Of a stretch of DNA of 64,000 bases, positions 18,194 to 27,755 are shown in pieces. Made by a program: the position numbers and the translations under genes. The stretch is from DATCZB01 sp035513215. Lineage in GTDB: Bacteria; Pseudomonadota; Gammaproteobacteria; Steroidobacterales; Rariloculaceae. Numbering within the stretch: position 1 is the first letter of the stretch; each line of letters begins with the position of its first letter. Location: the NCBI GenBank assembly GCA_035513215.1, contig DATKCK010000106.1, forward strand, positions 1 through 64,000. Direction: 5' to 3'. Below the pieces are notes generated by a model. That model was given only the letters and a program-made list of their open reading frames with translations, ran no database searches and was not told where the DNA came from.

Positions 18194-19578
18194 TGCGTAT
18201 CCACATCCTCGGCATTTGCGGCACTTTCATGGGCGGCATCGCTGCGCTGGCCAAGGCGGCGGGACACCAGGTATCCGGGTCCGACGAGAACGTCTATCCG
18301 CCGATGAGCACGCAGCTACGCAAGCTCGGCATCAAGCTCCAGGAGGGTTACGATCCCAAGCACCTCGCGTCCGATCTCGATTGCGTCCTCGTCGGCAACG
18401 TGCTGAGCCGCGGCAATCCGGCCGTCGAGGCGCTGCTCGATTCGGGAATGCCGTTCTACTCGGGCCCCGAGTGGCTCGCCCGCAACGTGCTCGTCGGCCG
18501 ATGGGTCATGGCCGTGGCCGGCACGCATGGGAAGACGACGACGAGCAGCATGCTCGCGTGGATCCTCGACTACGCCGGTCTCGAACCCGGGTTTCTGGTG
18601 GGCGGCGTGCCGCAGGACTTCTCGATCTCGGCGCGCCTAGGACGGTCGCGCTATTTCGTCGTCGAAGCGGACGAGTACGACACGGCCTTCTTCGACAAGC
18701 GCGCGAAATTCGTTCATTATCGACCGAAGACGCTCGCTATTACGAACATCGAGTTCGACCATGCGGACATCTATCCCGATCTCGATTCGATCCTGTGGCA
18801 GTTTCACCAATTGTTGCGCGTCGTTCCTCGATCGGGACTCGTTGCCGCAAACGCGCGAAGCGATGCAATCGAGAAGCTGCTCAAGATGGGCGTCTGGACG
18901 CCGGTCGAGACATTCACTGCGACGGACGCCCCGGCGGACTGGTCGGCGGACTACGAGCTGATCGGCGCCAAGAGCAGATTCAGCGTGCTGCACAAGGGCG
19001 AGAGAGTCGGACAGGCAGGCTGGGCGCTACTCGGCCGGCACAATCTCGAGAACGCGCTGGCTGCGGTCAGCGCGGCAGCGCATGCGGGGGTCGATGTCGA
19101 TCTGGCGCTCGAGGCGTTGTCGAGGTTCAAAGGTGTCAAGCGGCGCCTGGAAAAACGCGGCGTGTTTCACGGCGTATCTCTCTACGAGGACTTTGCGCAC
19201 CATCCGACGGCAATCACTCAGACGCTTGCGGCGCTGCGCGCGCAGCAGGGTGACCGCAGAATCGTGGCCATCGTCGAGCCACGCTCGAATACGATGCGCA
19301 TGGGTGTCCATCGAGACGCGCTGACGAAGTCGCTGGCCGATGCCGATCAGGTCTACGTGCTCGAGTCCAAAGGGCTGCAATGGGATCCGCGCTCGGTGCT
19401 GGCCGGCATAGGCGACAAGCTTCGAGTTGAATCGGATGTGAGAAGCATCGTCGACAACGTGCTTGCCGATTCCCGTTCCGGCGATCAGATCGTCATGATG
19501 TCGAACGGGAGCTTCGATGGACTGCCGAGGTTGCTGCAGCAAGCCTTCAAGAGCGCCGACAGCCTCGGAGAGCACTGA
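18193..19578 (+). CDS. mpl: UDP-N-acetylmuramate:L-alanyl-gamma-D-glutamyl-meso-diaminopimelate ligase
   Basis: Mpl (461 residues) reattaches the recycled tripeptide L-Ala-gamma-D-Glu-mDAP to UDP-MurNAc, bypassing MurC, MurD and MurE. It is a Mur ligase whose N-terminal nucleotide-binding motif reads H-I-L-G-I-C-G-T-F-M-G-G; the C-G-T-F-M variant distinguishes Mpl from MurC (G-I-G-G-V-G-M). The ATP loop G-T-H-G-K-T-T-T-S-S-M is at about residues 114-124, and the F-A-H-H-P-T and E-P-R-S-N-T motifs of the C-terminal domain are present. The gene is coupled to the upstream membrane protein and followed 2 nt later by a rubredoxin gene. Confidence 0.96.
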   Translation: MRIHILGICGTFMGGIAALAKAAGHQVSGSDENVYPPMSTQLRKLGIKLQEGYDPKHLASDLDCVLVGNVLSRGNPAVEALLDSGMPFYSGPEWLARNVLVGRWVMAVAGTHGKTTTSSMLAWILDYAGLEPGFLVGGVPQDFSISARLGRSRYFVVEADEYDTAFFDKRAKFVHYRPKTLAITNIEFDHADIYPDLDSILWQFHQLLRVVPRSGLVAANARSDAIEKLLKMGVWTPVETFTATDAPADWSADYELIGAKSRFSVLHKGERVGQAGWALLGRHNLENALAAVSAAAHAGVDVDLALEALSRFKGVKRRLEKRGVFHGVSLYEDFAHHPTAITQTLAALRAQQGDRRIVAIVEPRSNTMRMGVHRDALTKSLADADQVYVLESKGLQWDPRSVLAGIGDKLRVESDVRSIVDNVLADSRSGDQIVMMSNGSFDGLPRLLQQAFKSADSLGEH

Positions 19579-19580
19579 GC

Positions 19581-19745
19581 GTGAAGACCTATATGTGCCT
19601 GATCTGCGGCTACATCTACAATGAGGCCGCCGGTTGTCCCGAGGAGGGCATCCCGCCGGGGACGTGCTGGGAGGATGTTCCCCTGTCGTGGCGCTGCCCC
19701 GACTGCGGGTCGGGCAAGGAGGACTTCGAGATGGTCGAAGTCTGA
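19581..19745 (+). CDS. rubA: Rubredoxin, 54 residues
   Basis: This small iron-sulfur electron carrier is defined by two CxxC knuckles that bind one iron: C-L-I-C-G at residues 6-10 and C-P-D-C-G at 39-43, with the conserved Y-x-Y after the first knuckle and W-R before the second. The length of 54 is standard. The start is GTG, 2 nt after the mpl stop, with GGAG inside the end of mpl (19567-19570). Rubredoxins pass electrons to alkane hydroxylases, oxygen or superoxide reductases; no partner gene is adjacent. The 3' end is 11 bp from the convergent cpdA gene. Confidence 0.93.
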   Translation: MKTYMCLICGYIYNEAAGCPEEGIPPGTCWEDVPLSWRCPDCGSGKEDFEMVEV

Positions 19746-19756
19746 GCCGTTCGACG

Positions 19757-20533
19757 CTAGGGGTCGAGCCAGACGACTTTCGTGTCTATTTGCCCGTCGG
19801 GGTGGAGGGTGAGCCAGCGCATGCCGGGCGGGCGGCTGTCGATGGCGAAGAAATCACTGCTTGGGAGGAACTGCGAGCAGGTCGAGGGGGCGCTCATGAA
19901 GCGGATGTCGCCGCGCGTTCGCTCGGACGCCTGGTGAACGTGTCCCCATAACACGGCTCTGACGCTTGTGCTGGCATCGAGCGCGGCGAGGAAGTTTTCG
20001 GCGTCTCGCAATCCGACACCGTCGAGCCAGGCGCTGCCCATATTCAAGGGTTGATGATGCATGCAGACGACGATGTGCTGGGTCTCGTGTTCCTTCAGAG
20101 AGGCGGTCAGCGCTTCGAGCCTTCTCCCGCCGAGGCCGCCCGCGTCTTCACCGGTCAGAAATGTGTTGAGCAGAATGAAAGACCAGTTTCTCAGTCGTCG
20201 TGACCCGCAAAACTGGAATGGCTCGCCGCTCAGTATTTCGTCCATCAGCTTCGGGTCATCGTGATTGCCGGGCAGGCATAAGACCGTGACTTCGAGCTGC
20301 TCCATCTCGGAGCGAAACAGCTCGTATCCTGCGCGGCTTTCGTCTTGCACGATGTCGCCGCTGACGATGACCGCGTCGGCCGGCCAGTACTTATCGGCAC
20401 GGGCCCGATCGAGAACGGCACGGAAGGTGTCGTACGTGTTGACCCCGCGCATCCGGCTGTCCTTCGTCGCGTGCAGGTGAGTATCGCTGATCTGCAGCAG
20501 GCGAAGGGCGGTGTCGCTCGAGTTCTCGGACAT
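19757..20533 (-). CDS. cpdA: 3',5'-cyclic-AMP phosphodiesterase
   Basis: This class III cyclic nucleotide phosphodiesterase is a calcineurin-like metallophosphoesterase of about 258 residues. The metal-binding motifs are in order: D-T-H near the N-terminus (Q-I-S-D-T-H-L), S-G-D-I-V-Q-D, G-N-H-D, the isolated H in C-M-H-H-Q-P and G-H-V-H. It should hydrolyse cAMP to AMP and so damp CRP-type signalling. ATG at 20533 gives an N-terminus similar to Escherichia coli CpdA; an in-frame ATG at 20575 would add 14 residues. It is divergent from the tkt operon. No cAMP cyclase or crp lies in the window. Confidence 0.88.
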   Translation of the reverse strand: MSENSSDTALRLLQISDTHLHATKDSRMRGVNTYDTFRAVLDRARADKYWPADAVIVSGDIVQDESRAGYELFRSEMEQLEVTVLCLPGNHDDPKLMDEILSGEPFQFCGSRRLRNWSFILLNTFLTGEDAGGLGGRRLEALTASLKEHETQHIVVCMHHQPLNMGSAWLDGVGLRDAENFLAALDASTSVRAVLWGHVHQASERTRGDIRFMSAPSTCSQFLPSSDFFAIDSRPPGMRWLTLHPDGQIDTKVVWLDP

Positions 20534-20691
20534 GGCGCGTTGCGATTTCTGATTCGAGCGCATTATCTTACTCAATGCAGCATCCCGGCTCTCGGATTTG
20601 GCTCACATATCAATCTGGGGTGCGGTTGCGTGGCGCGAGGCGCCTGAGCGAAAATCGAGCTTCCGATCCGCAAAGACAACCACAATAATTC

Positions 20692-22719
20692 ATGGCATCG
20701 AGTAGCGAGAAGGTCACGGCGGCCGGGCGGCCGTCCCGGCGCGAGCTTGCGAACGCGATTCGGGCGCTGTCGATGGACGCCGTGCAGGCGGCCAATTCGG
20801 GTCATCCCGGCATGCCTATGGGCATGGCCGATATCGCCGAGGTCCTGTGGAACGATTTCCTGCGGTTCAGTCCGCTCGATCCTGCGTGGCCGAACCGGGA
20901 CCGTTTCGTGCTCTCGAACGGACATGGCTCGATGCTTCTGTATTCGGTGTCATATCTGACCGGATACCCGCTCGGCATCGACGAGATCAAGGCCTTTCGT
21001 CAGCTCGATTCGCGGACTGCGGGTCATCCCGAAAGAGAAATCGAGATCGGAATCGAGACGACGACGGGTCCGCTCGGGCAGGGACTCGCCAATGCCGTCG
21101 GAATGGCACTCGCCGAAAAGATCCTCGCCGGTCAGTTCAACCGTCCGGGTCATGAGATCGTCGACCATCATACCTACGTTTTCGTCGGCGACGGTTGCCT
21201 GATGGAAGGCATTTCGCACGAAGCATGTTCGCTGGCCGGAACTCTCGCGCTAGGAAAGCTGATCGCCATCTACGACGATAACGGTATTTCGATCGACGGA
21301 GAGACCAAAGGCTGGTTTCGCGACGACACGCCGATGCGGTTCCGGGCTTACGGCTGGCACGTGATCGAAAACGTGGACGGGCATGACCCGGATGCAGTTG
21401 CGGCGGCGATCGAATCGGCGCGCGCGGAGACGGCCAGGCCCTCGCTCGTTTGTTGCAAGACGATCATCGGCTACGGCGCCCCCAACAAGCAGGGGACAGC
21501 GGCGACGCACGGGTCGGCGCTTGGGCCCCATGAGGTGGCCGCCGCCAGAGAGGCGCTCGGCTGGCCGCACGCCCCGTTCGAGGTGCCGGCGCATCTCAAG
21601 AACGTCTGGGACGCGCGCGAGCGCGGCCGCGAGCTCGTCGTTGCCTGGCAGAAGAAGCTCGAGAGCTATCGCGGCGCGCACGCCGAGCTTGCGACGGAGT
21701 TTGTGCGCCGGATCGGCGCCGAGCTGCCGAACGACTGGGCCGCATCGGCGGACGCGGTCATCGAAGCGATGGCAGACGAGGCATCGGCTGTTGCCACGCG
21801 CAAGGCCTCGGAACGCGCACTCGAAGGATTCGGCCCGTTGCTACCCGAGCTCGTCGGAGGGTCCGCGGATCTGACCGGCTCTAACAATACGTGGTTCTCG
21901 CGCTCTAAGCAGATCACGGACAACGATGCGAGCGGCAACTACATCTATTTCGGCGTCCGCGAGTTCGGCATGGGCGCGATCATGAGCGGCCTCGCCCTTC
22001 ACGGCGGGCTGATACCCTACGGCGGGACCTTCCTCGTGTTCAGCGATTACGCGCGCAACAGCATCCGCATGGCGTCGCTGATGAGACTGCAGACGATTTT
22101 CGTGCTGACGCACGATTCGATCGGTCTCGGCGAGGACGGGCCGACGCACCAGCCCGTGGAGCATTTGGCGAGCCTGCGCGCCATTCCGAACCTCGAGGTC
22201 TGGCGTCCGGCGGACGCGGTCGAGACCGGGGTTGCCTGGCGCCTGGCACTCGAACGCCGGGACGGGCCGACCTGCCTCGCGTTGAGCCGGCAGAACCTGC
22301 CCCACATCGTGCGCACGCGGGATCAGATCGCGACGATTGCGCGCGGCGCCTACATAGTGATGAACAGCGATCGAGCTCCCGATCTTGTTCTGATCGCAAC
22401 CGGCTCCGAGCTCGGCCTTGCGGTCGACGCGGCTCGCGAGCTCGAGGCCGGCGGGATGGCCGTTCGGGTTGTCTCGATGCCTTCGGTCGAACGCTTCGAG
22501 GCCCAGGAGCAGTCGTACCGGGAACACGTGTTGCCCGCGGGCACGGCTCGAGTGATTATCGAGGCCGGTGTCGCCGATGGCTGGTGGCGCTTTGCGGGCA
22601 ATCGAGGCGCCATCATCGCGATGAGCTCGTTCGGACACTCGGCGCCGGCGAAGCAGCTCTTCGAACGCTTCGGATTCACGGTAGAGGCGGTCGTCGAGGC
22701 GGCGCGCCGTCTCGCCTGA
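20692..22719 (+). CDS. tkt: Transketolase
   Basis: This 675-residue thiamine-diphosphate enzyme moves two-carbon units in the non-oxidative pentose phosphate pathway. The ThDP motif G-D-G-C-L-M-E-G...N (about residues 165-195) is present, as are substrate-binding histidines such as H-G-S-A-L-G and the R-E-F-G-M-G and G-L-G-E-D-G-P-T-H-Q-P-V-E-H motifs of the pyrimidine domain. It is the first gene of a carbon-metabolism unit tkt-gap-pgk-ttuD-pyk. The 116-bp gap to cpdA must contain its promoter, which was not resolved. Confidence 0.97.
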   Translation: MASSSEKVTAAGRPSRRELANAIRALSMDAVQAANSGHPGMPMGMADIAEVLWNDFLRFSPLDPAWPNRDRFVLSNGHGSMLLYSVSYLTGYPLGIDEIKAFRQLDSRTAGHPEREIEIGIETTTGPLGQGLANAVGMALAEKILAGQFNRPGHEIVDHHTYVFVGDGCLMEGISHEACSLAGTLALGKLIAIYDDNGISIDGETKGWFRDDTPMRFRAYGWHVIENVDGHDPDAVAAAIESARAETARPSLVCCKTIIGYGAPNKQGTAATHGSALGPHEVAAAREALGWPHAPFEVPAHLKNVWDARERGRELVVAWQKKLESYRGAHAELATEFVRRIGAELPNDWAASADAVIEAMADEASAVATRKASERALEGFGPLLPELVGGSADLTGSNNTWFSRSKQITDNDASGNYIYFGVREFGMGAIMSGLALHGGLIPYGGTFLVFSDYARNSIRMASLMRLQTIFVLTHDSIGLGEDGPTHQPVEHLASLRAIPNLEVWRPADAVETGVAWRLALERRDGPTCLALSRQNLPHIVRTRDQIATIARGAYIVMNSDRAPDLVLIATGSELGLAVDAARELEAGGMAVRVVSMPSVERFEAQEQSYREHVLPAGTARVIIEAGVADGWWRFAGNRGAIIAMSSFGHSAPAKQLFERFGFTVEAVVEAARRLA

Positions 22720-22773
22720 TGCAGATGTGCGCAGGAATATAGAGCAGGCTCAAGGGCCAAAAGGACGCTAGCT

Positions 22774-23787
22774 ATGCCGATCAAAATCGCGATCAATGGA
22801 TACGGCCGGATCGGCCGCAATGTGCTTCGAGCACTGTACGAGGGGAAGCGTCGCGGCGAGATTCAAATCGTCGCGGTCAACGATCTCGGCGATGCCAGGA
22901 CGAATGCGCATCTGACACGCTACGACTCCGCTCACGGGCCGTTCCCGTTCGAGGTTGCGGTCGACGGCGATGCGCTCGTCGTCGACGGAGACAGAATTGC
23001 CGTTTGCGCCGAGAGAGATCCCGGCAAGCTGCCGTGGTCCAGGCTCGGCGTCGATGTCGTGCTCGAGTGCACGGGTTTATTTGCGTCGAAGGAGAAAGCC
23101 TCGCCACATCTGACTGCGGGCGCCAAGAAGGTCGTGATCTCGGCCCCGGCCGGCAAGGCCGTCGACGCGACGATCGTATACGGCGTCAATCATGACACGC
23201 TCAAAGCATCGCATACCGTCATCTCCAACGCCTCCTGCACGACCAATTGCCTGGCTCCGCTCGCCATGGCAGTGAACGATGCCGTCGGAATCGAGTACGG
23301 CCTGATGACGACGATCCATGCGTACACGAACGATCAGGTCCTGACCGACGTTTACCACGAGGACTTGAGGCGCGCCCGGTCTGCGACTCAATCGATGATA
23401 CCGACCAAGACCGGCGCCGCGGCGGCGGTCGGGCTCGTGCTGCCCGAGCTCGATGGCAGGCTCGACGGGTTCGCCGTTCGCGTGCCGACGATCAATGTCT
23501 CGATTGTCGATCTCACTTTCCAGGCCTCGCGCGCAACGACGGTCGAGGAGATCAACGGGGCCGTCAGGTCGGCGAGCGAGGGGGCACTGGCCGGAATACT
23601 CACGTACAACGATGAGCCGCTCGTCTCGATAGACTTCAACCATAACCCTGCCTCTTCCATCTTCGACGCCGGGTTGACGAAGGTGCTCGGAGGCACGCAG
23701 GTCAAGGTTTGCGCCTGGTATGACAACGAGTGGGGATTCTCGAATCGCATGCTCGATACGACCCTGGCGCTGATGGCGGCGCGCTGA
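22774..23787 (+). CDS. gap: Glyceraldehyde-3-phosphate dehydrogenase
   Basis: This 337-residue type I GAPDH has the N-terminal NAD fold I-N-G-Y-G-R-I-G-R, the catalytic cysteine in S-N-A-S-C-T-T-N-C, and the C-terminal W-Y-D-N-E-W-G-F-S. An Asp in V-N-D-L (about residue 33) fits an NAD-preferring enzyme. The intact catalytic region and adjacency to pgk point to GAPDH and not erythrose-4-phosphate dehydrogenase, although the two are close homologues. AAGGA lies 8 nt before the ATG. It sits second in the glycolytic operon, 54 bp after tkt. Confidence 0.95.
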   Translation: MPIKIAINGYGRIGRNVLRALYEGKRRGEIQIVAVNDLGDARTNAHLTRYDSAHGPFPFEVAVDGDALVVDGDRIAVCAERDPGKLPWSRLGVDVVLECTGLFASKEKASPHLTAGAKKVVISAPAGKAVDATIVYGVNHDTLKASHTVISNASCTTNCLAPLAMAVNDAVGIEYGLMTTIHAYTNDQVLTDVYHEDLRRARSATQSMIPTKTGAAAAVGLVLPELDGRLDGFAVRVPTINVSIVDLTFQASRATTVEEINGAVRSASEGALAGILTYNDEPLVSIDFNHNPASSIFDAGLTKVLGGTQVKVCAWYDNEWGFSNRMLDTTLALMAAR

Positions 23788-23797
23788 GGTCCGAACC

Positions 23798-25003
23798 ATG
23801 ACGGCTCCGCTCGAGATGTCAGGGCTTGGCCTCAACGGCAAGCGCGTATTGATCCGCGCCGATCTCAATGTCCCAATCGAGAACGGCAAGGTCGGGAGCG
23901 ATGCCCGGCTTCGCGCCGTCCTGCCGACGCTCAAGAGCGCGCTCGGTCAGAACGCTCGCGTCATACTGATGTCGCATCTCGGCCGGCCGGAGGAGGGCAG
24001 GCCAGATCCCAAGTACTCCCTCGCTCCCGTCGCCGACAGGCTCGGCGAGCTGCTCGGGCGCGAAGTTCGGCTCGCGCGCAATTGGCTCGACGGCGTCGAG
24101 GTCGAACCCGGCGAGCTCGTTCTGGCCGAGAACGTTCGATTCGAGGCGGGCGAGAAGAAGAACGATCCCGCGCTTGCGCGACGCATGGCGGCGCTTTGCG
24201 ACGTCTTCGTCATGGATGCTTTCGGCACGGCGCATCGCGCGCAGGCGAGCACGGTCGGTGTTGCCGAGCTTGCTCCGGTGGCTTGTGCCGGTCCCTTGCT
24301 TAGCGCCGAGCTCAAGGCGCTTTCCGCCGCGCTCGAGAGTCCGCGACGCCCGCTCGTCGCAATCGTCGGCGGCGCGAAGGTATCGACGAAGCTCGGCGTC
24401 CTGAAAAGCCTCGCCGGCAAGGTCGACAGTCTGATTCTCGGCGGCGGAATCGCGAACACGATCATCGCTGCTGCCGGCCACGCCGTCGGCAGATCGCTGC
24501 ACGAGGCCGAGATGCTCGATTTCGCGCGCGAGCTGCTGGACGGCAAATACGGCAAGGCCACGATTCCGCTGGCTACGGATGTCGTCGTTGCGGCGAAGCT
24601 CGATTCGCAAGCGAAAGCTTCGACGAAGGCCGTAGCTGACGTCGGTCCCGATGAGATGATTCTCGACATCGGACCCGATACAGCACGAATCTATTCGGAC
24701 GTAATCGCGTCCGCCGGAACGATCGTCTGGAACGGGCCACTCGGCGTCTTCGAGATCGAGCAATTCGCGGGTGGAACACGAGCCCTGGCCGAAAGCGTTG
24801 CCGCGAGCGATGCCTTCTCGATCGTCGGCGGCGGCGACACGCTCGCGGCCGTCGAGCGCTTCGGCGTCGCCGACCGCATCTCCTATCTATCGACCGGAGG
24901 CGGCGCCTTCCTCGAGTTCCTCGAAGGCAAGGAGCTGCCCGCGGTTGCCGTCCTCAAACGTCGCGCCGAAGACGCCAACCGCCTAAGTGTCCTTTCAGGC
25001 TGA
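23798..25003 (+). CDS. pgk: Phosphoglycerate kinase
   Basis: The 401-residue enzyme makes ATP and 3-phosphoglycerate from 1,3-bisphosphoglycerate. Family motifs include R-A-D-L-N-V-P near the N-terminus, M-S-H-L-G-R-P, E-N-V-R-F in the substrate domain, and the nucleotide-domain G-G-A-K-V-S-T-K and G-G-G-D-T near the C-terminus. A ribosome-binding GAGGT overlaps the gap stop codon. The end overlaps the glycerate kinase gene by 17 nt if that gene starts at its GTG, implying translational coupling. Confidence 0.97.
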   Translation: MTAPLEMSGLGLNGKRVLIRADLNVPIENGKVGSDARLRAVLPTLKSALGQNARVILMSHLGRPEEGRPDPKYSLAPVADRLGELLGREVRLARNWLDGVEVEPGELVLAENVRFEAGEKKNDPALARRMAALCDVFVMDAFGTAHRAQASTVGVAELAPVACAGPLLSAELKALSAALESPRRPLVAIVGGAKVSTKLGVLKSLAGKVDSLILGGGIANTIIAAAGHAVGRSLHEAEMLDFARELLDGKYGKATIPLATDVVVAAKLDSQAKASTKAVADVGPDEMILDIGPDTARIYSDVIASAGTIVWNGPLGVFEIEQFAGGTRALAESVAASDAFSIVGGGDTLAAVERFGVADRISYLSTGGGAFLEFLEGKELPAVAVLKRRAEDANRLSVLSG

Positions 25004-26261
25004 GATCGGAATGCTTCGGCGGGCCTTCGACACGGCGCTCGAGGCCGTTGCACCCGAGCGGCTCGTGCCCGAGGCCCTCGCTCGTATCCAGGACCATGGG
25101 CCCGCCGTGGTGCTCGGCGCCGGCAAGGGAGCCGCTGCAATGGCCGCGGCGTTTCACGCGCACTGGCGCGCGCCCGTCCGGGGGTATGTGGTCACGCGCT
25201 ACGACCATGGGCTCAAGGCCGGCGAGGAATCGGGTGCGATAGAGATCGTCGAAGCCGGCCATCCGTCGCCCGACGAGGCGAGTGTCGCGGCGGGCCGAAG
25301 GCTTCTCGATCTGGCGGCCGGTCACGCGTCGGACGAGCGATTGTTCTTTCTCGTCTCGGGCGGAGGGTCCGCGCTCGCTTCGGCGCCGATCGCAGGCATC
25401 GATCTCGCGGCCAAGCGTGATGCCGCGAACTTCCTTATGAATGCGGGCGCGAACATCAGCGAGATCAACTGCGTGCGCAAGCATCTTTCGGCCCTGAAAG
25501 GGGGTCGTCTCGCCAAGGCGGCGCATCCGGCTCCGGTGACGACCTATGCGATTTCGGACGTTCCCGGCGACGATATCGGCGACATCGCATCGGGTCCGAC
25601 GATTGCCGACAGGACGACTCAGTCGGACGCGATTCGGATTCTCGGCGACTACGGGTATCCGGGCCTGAGCGCGCTGATGGAAGTCTTGGGAAATCCGAGG
25701 AACGAATCGCCGAAACCCGACGATCCGGCGTTTCGGAACGATCATTACGAGCTCATCGGCTCGGCGGCCCGGGCTTTCGCGGCCGCGGCCGAATTCCTGC
25801 GCAGCCAGGGCTACGAGGTGCTCGAGCTCGGGGACGATCTCGATCGGGAGGCCAGGGCTCTGGGGCGGGAGCACGCCGGGCTCGCCCGGGAACGGATCCG
25901 GGCAGGGCGGCGCGTCGCTATTCTGTCGGGTGGCGAGGCGCGAGTGGTCATCACGCGAACGAACGGTCGCGGCGGCCGCAATCTCGTCTATCTGTCGAGC
26001 CTGGCTCTCGCGCTCGACGGGCACCCCGGCATATTCGCGCTGGCGGCGGACACGGACGGGATCGACGGCCACGGAGGTCATGCAGGGGGTATCGTTCTGC
26101 CTTCGACGATCGCCACGGCTGCCGAGCGCGGTGCTTCGCTAGAGGGATCGCTCGCCGCCGATGACAGCTATACTTTCTTCGATGCCTGCGATCTCCTGAT
26201 CCTGACAGGTCCGACGCGAACGAATGTGAACGACTTCCGATTGATCCTATGCCATCCGTAG
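24987..26261 (+). CDS. ttuD: Glycerate 2-kinase, MOFRL family (TtuD/GckA)
   Basis: This 424-residue protein of the MOFRL (DUF4147) family has the N-terminal G-A-G-K-G-A-A-A-M block, V-S-G-G-G-S-A-L, and the C-terminal MOFRL-type L-S-G-G-E-A-R-V and A-A-D-T-D-G-I-D-G motifs. Members were first called hydroxypyruvate reductases, but characterised ones phosphorylate D-glycerate to 2-phosphoglycerate. Placement between pgk and pyk supports the kinase reading, feeding glycerate into lower glycolysis. GTG 24987 overlaps pgk; ATG 25011 is an alternative start 7 nt after the pgk stop. Its 3' end overlaps pyk by 13 nt. Confidence 0.85.
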   Translation: MSFQAEIGMLRRAFDTALEAVAPERLVPEALARIQDHGPAVVLGAGKGAAAMAAAFHAHWRAPVRGYVVTRYDHGLKAGEESGAIEIVEAGHPSPDEASVAAGRRLLDLAAGHASDERLFFLVSGGGSALASAPIAGIDLAAKRDAANFLMNAGANISEINCVRKHLSALKGGRLAKAAHPAPVTTYAISDVPGDDIGDIASGPTIADRTTQSDAIRILGDYGYPGLSALMEVLGNPRNESPKPDDPAFRNDHYELIGSAARAFAAAAEFLRSQGYEVLELGDDLDREARALGREHAGLARERIRAGRRVAILSGGEARVVITRTNGRGGRNLVYLSSLALALDGHPGIFALAADTDGIDGHGGHAGGIVLPSTIATAAERGASLEGSLAADDSYTFFDACDLLILTGPTRTNVNDFRLILCHP

Positions 26262-27745
26262 CCCCGACCGACTCGACGATCGCGATTGCCCGTCACGCGC
26301 CCGCCAGGCGCCGGCGCACCAAGATCGTCGCCACGCTCGGGCCCGCGACCGATGACGAGGACACGCTTGCCAGCCTGTTCGAAACCGGAGTCGATGTCGC
26401 GCGCGTGAACTTTTCCCACGGATCGGCCGAGCAGCAGGCCGATCGCATCGAGCGCGTCAGGCGCGTGGCCAACAGGGTCGGGCGGTACGTCGGCATCATG
26501 GGCGACCTGCAGGGGCCGAAGATCCGAATTGAGTCATTCACTGCCGGCCAGACGCTGTTGCAGAAGGAGGCTGCGTTCACGCTCGATACCGCGATGAACC
26601 CTTCGGCCGGCACGGACTCGGCCGTCGGCGTCGCCTATCGCAATCTCGTGAACGACGTGATCGCCGGGGACATGCTGCTGCTCAACGACGGACAGATCGT
26701 GCTGAGCGTCCTCGAGATTACGGGAACCGAAGTGCGCTGCAAGGTTGTGCGCGGCGGCGTGCTTTCGAATCGCAAAGGGCTGAACAAGCAGGGAGGCGGA
26801 TTGACCGCCGGTGCGCTGACCGCCAAGGACAGAAAGGACATCGTAACGGCGGCAAAGCTCGATATCGATTTCATCGCCGTTTCCTTCGTCCGCGGCGCCG
26901 GCGATGTCGGCGAGGCGCGTCGGTTGCTGACCGAAGCCGGAGGCTCGGGACATATCATTGCCAAGATCGAGCGGGCCGAAGCTGTAGAGAACATCGATGC
27001 GATCATCGATGCGAGCAACGCGATCATGGTCGCGCGAGGCGATCTGGCCGTCGAGGTCGGCTATGCGGCGATGACCGGTCTGCAAAAGGGGCTGATCCGG
27101 ACGGCGCGCTCGCGCAACAAGGTTTCGATTACGGCAACCCAGATGCTCGAATCGATGATATCGAACCCCTCGCCGACGCGTGCCGAGGTCTCCGATGTCG
27201 CCAATGCCGTCATGGACGGGACCGACGCCGTCATGCTGTCCGCGGAGACGGCCGTCGGACAGTATCCGGTCGAAGCGGTACGGACCATGGCGGCTGTCTG
27301 CGTCGGCGCCGAGAAGCACGAGACCGCGCGCAGCAGGGTGTTCGTGCGCGACGACGATCGCTTCGAGCACGTTGACCAGGCGATCGCGATGGCAGCCATG
27401 TATACGGCCAATCATCTGAGCGTCAAAGCGATCATCGCCCTGACCGAATCGGGCTCCACGGCGTTATGGATGTCGCGCCGGCGCAGTGACATTCCCATCT
27501 ATGCCCTGACGCGTCACGAAGGCTCGCGGCGCAGGGTGGCTCTCTATCGTGGCGTCTACCCGGTGTCTTTCGACGTCGTCAAAGTCGAGCGAGACGAGAT
27601 ACGGCGAGCCGCGATCGCGCTGCTGCGCGAATCCGGCGATCTCGCCCCCGGCGATCTCGTCCTGTTTACCTACGGGCAACAGAAGGGCGTTGCCGGCGCG
27701 ACCAATACGATGCAGATTCTCACCGTGCCCTTCGACGGCGCATGA
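26249..27745 (+). CDS. pyk: Pyruvate kinase
   Basis: Pyruvate kinase (498 residues) converts PEP and ADP to pyruvate and ATP. After an N-terminal extension of about 22 residues come T-K-I-V-A-T-L-G-P-A and N-F-S-H-G, then G-D-L-Q-G-P-K-I-R, the catalytic I-A-K-I-E-R with Lys, M-V-A-R-G-D-L-A-V-E, and S-I-T-A-T-Q-M-L-E-S-M. The length of about 500 and the motif pattern fit the type II (PykA-like) group. The ATG lies inside the end of the glycerate kinase gene (13-nt overlap). With PPi-PFK and the H+-PPase in the same window, PPi may be an important glycolytic currency in this organism. Confidence 0.96.
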   Translation: MPSVAPTDSTIAIARHAPARRRRTKIVATLGPATDDEDTLASLFETGVDVARVNFSHGSAEQQADRIERVRRVANRVGRYVGIMGDLQGPKIRIESFTAGQTLLQKEAAFTLDTAMNPSAGTDSAVGVAYRNLVNDVIAGDMLLLNDGQIVLSVLEITGTEVRCKVVRGGVLSNRKGLNKQGGGLTAGALTAKDRKDIVTAAKLDIDFIAVSFVRGAGDVGEARRLLTEAGGSGHIIAKIERAEAVENIDAIIDASNAIMVARGDLAVEVGYAAMTGLQKGLIRTARSRNKVSITATQMLESMISNPSPTRAEVSDVANAVMDGTDAVMLSAETAVGQYPVEAVRTMAAVCVGAEKHETARSRVFVRDDDRFEHVDQAIAMAAMYTANHLSVKAIIALTESGSTALWMSRRRSDIPIYALTRHEGSRRRVALYRGVYPVSFDVVKVERDEIRRAAIALLRESGDLAPGDLVLFTYGQQKGVAGATNTMQILTVPFDGA

Positions 27746-27755
27746 TTCTGAAGCA

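Noticed and set aside
27549..27755. Upstream extension of the patatin frame
   Set aside because: It runs inside pyk in another frame; the patatin domain begins right after GTG 27756.
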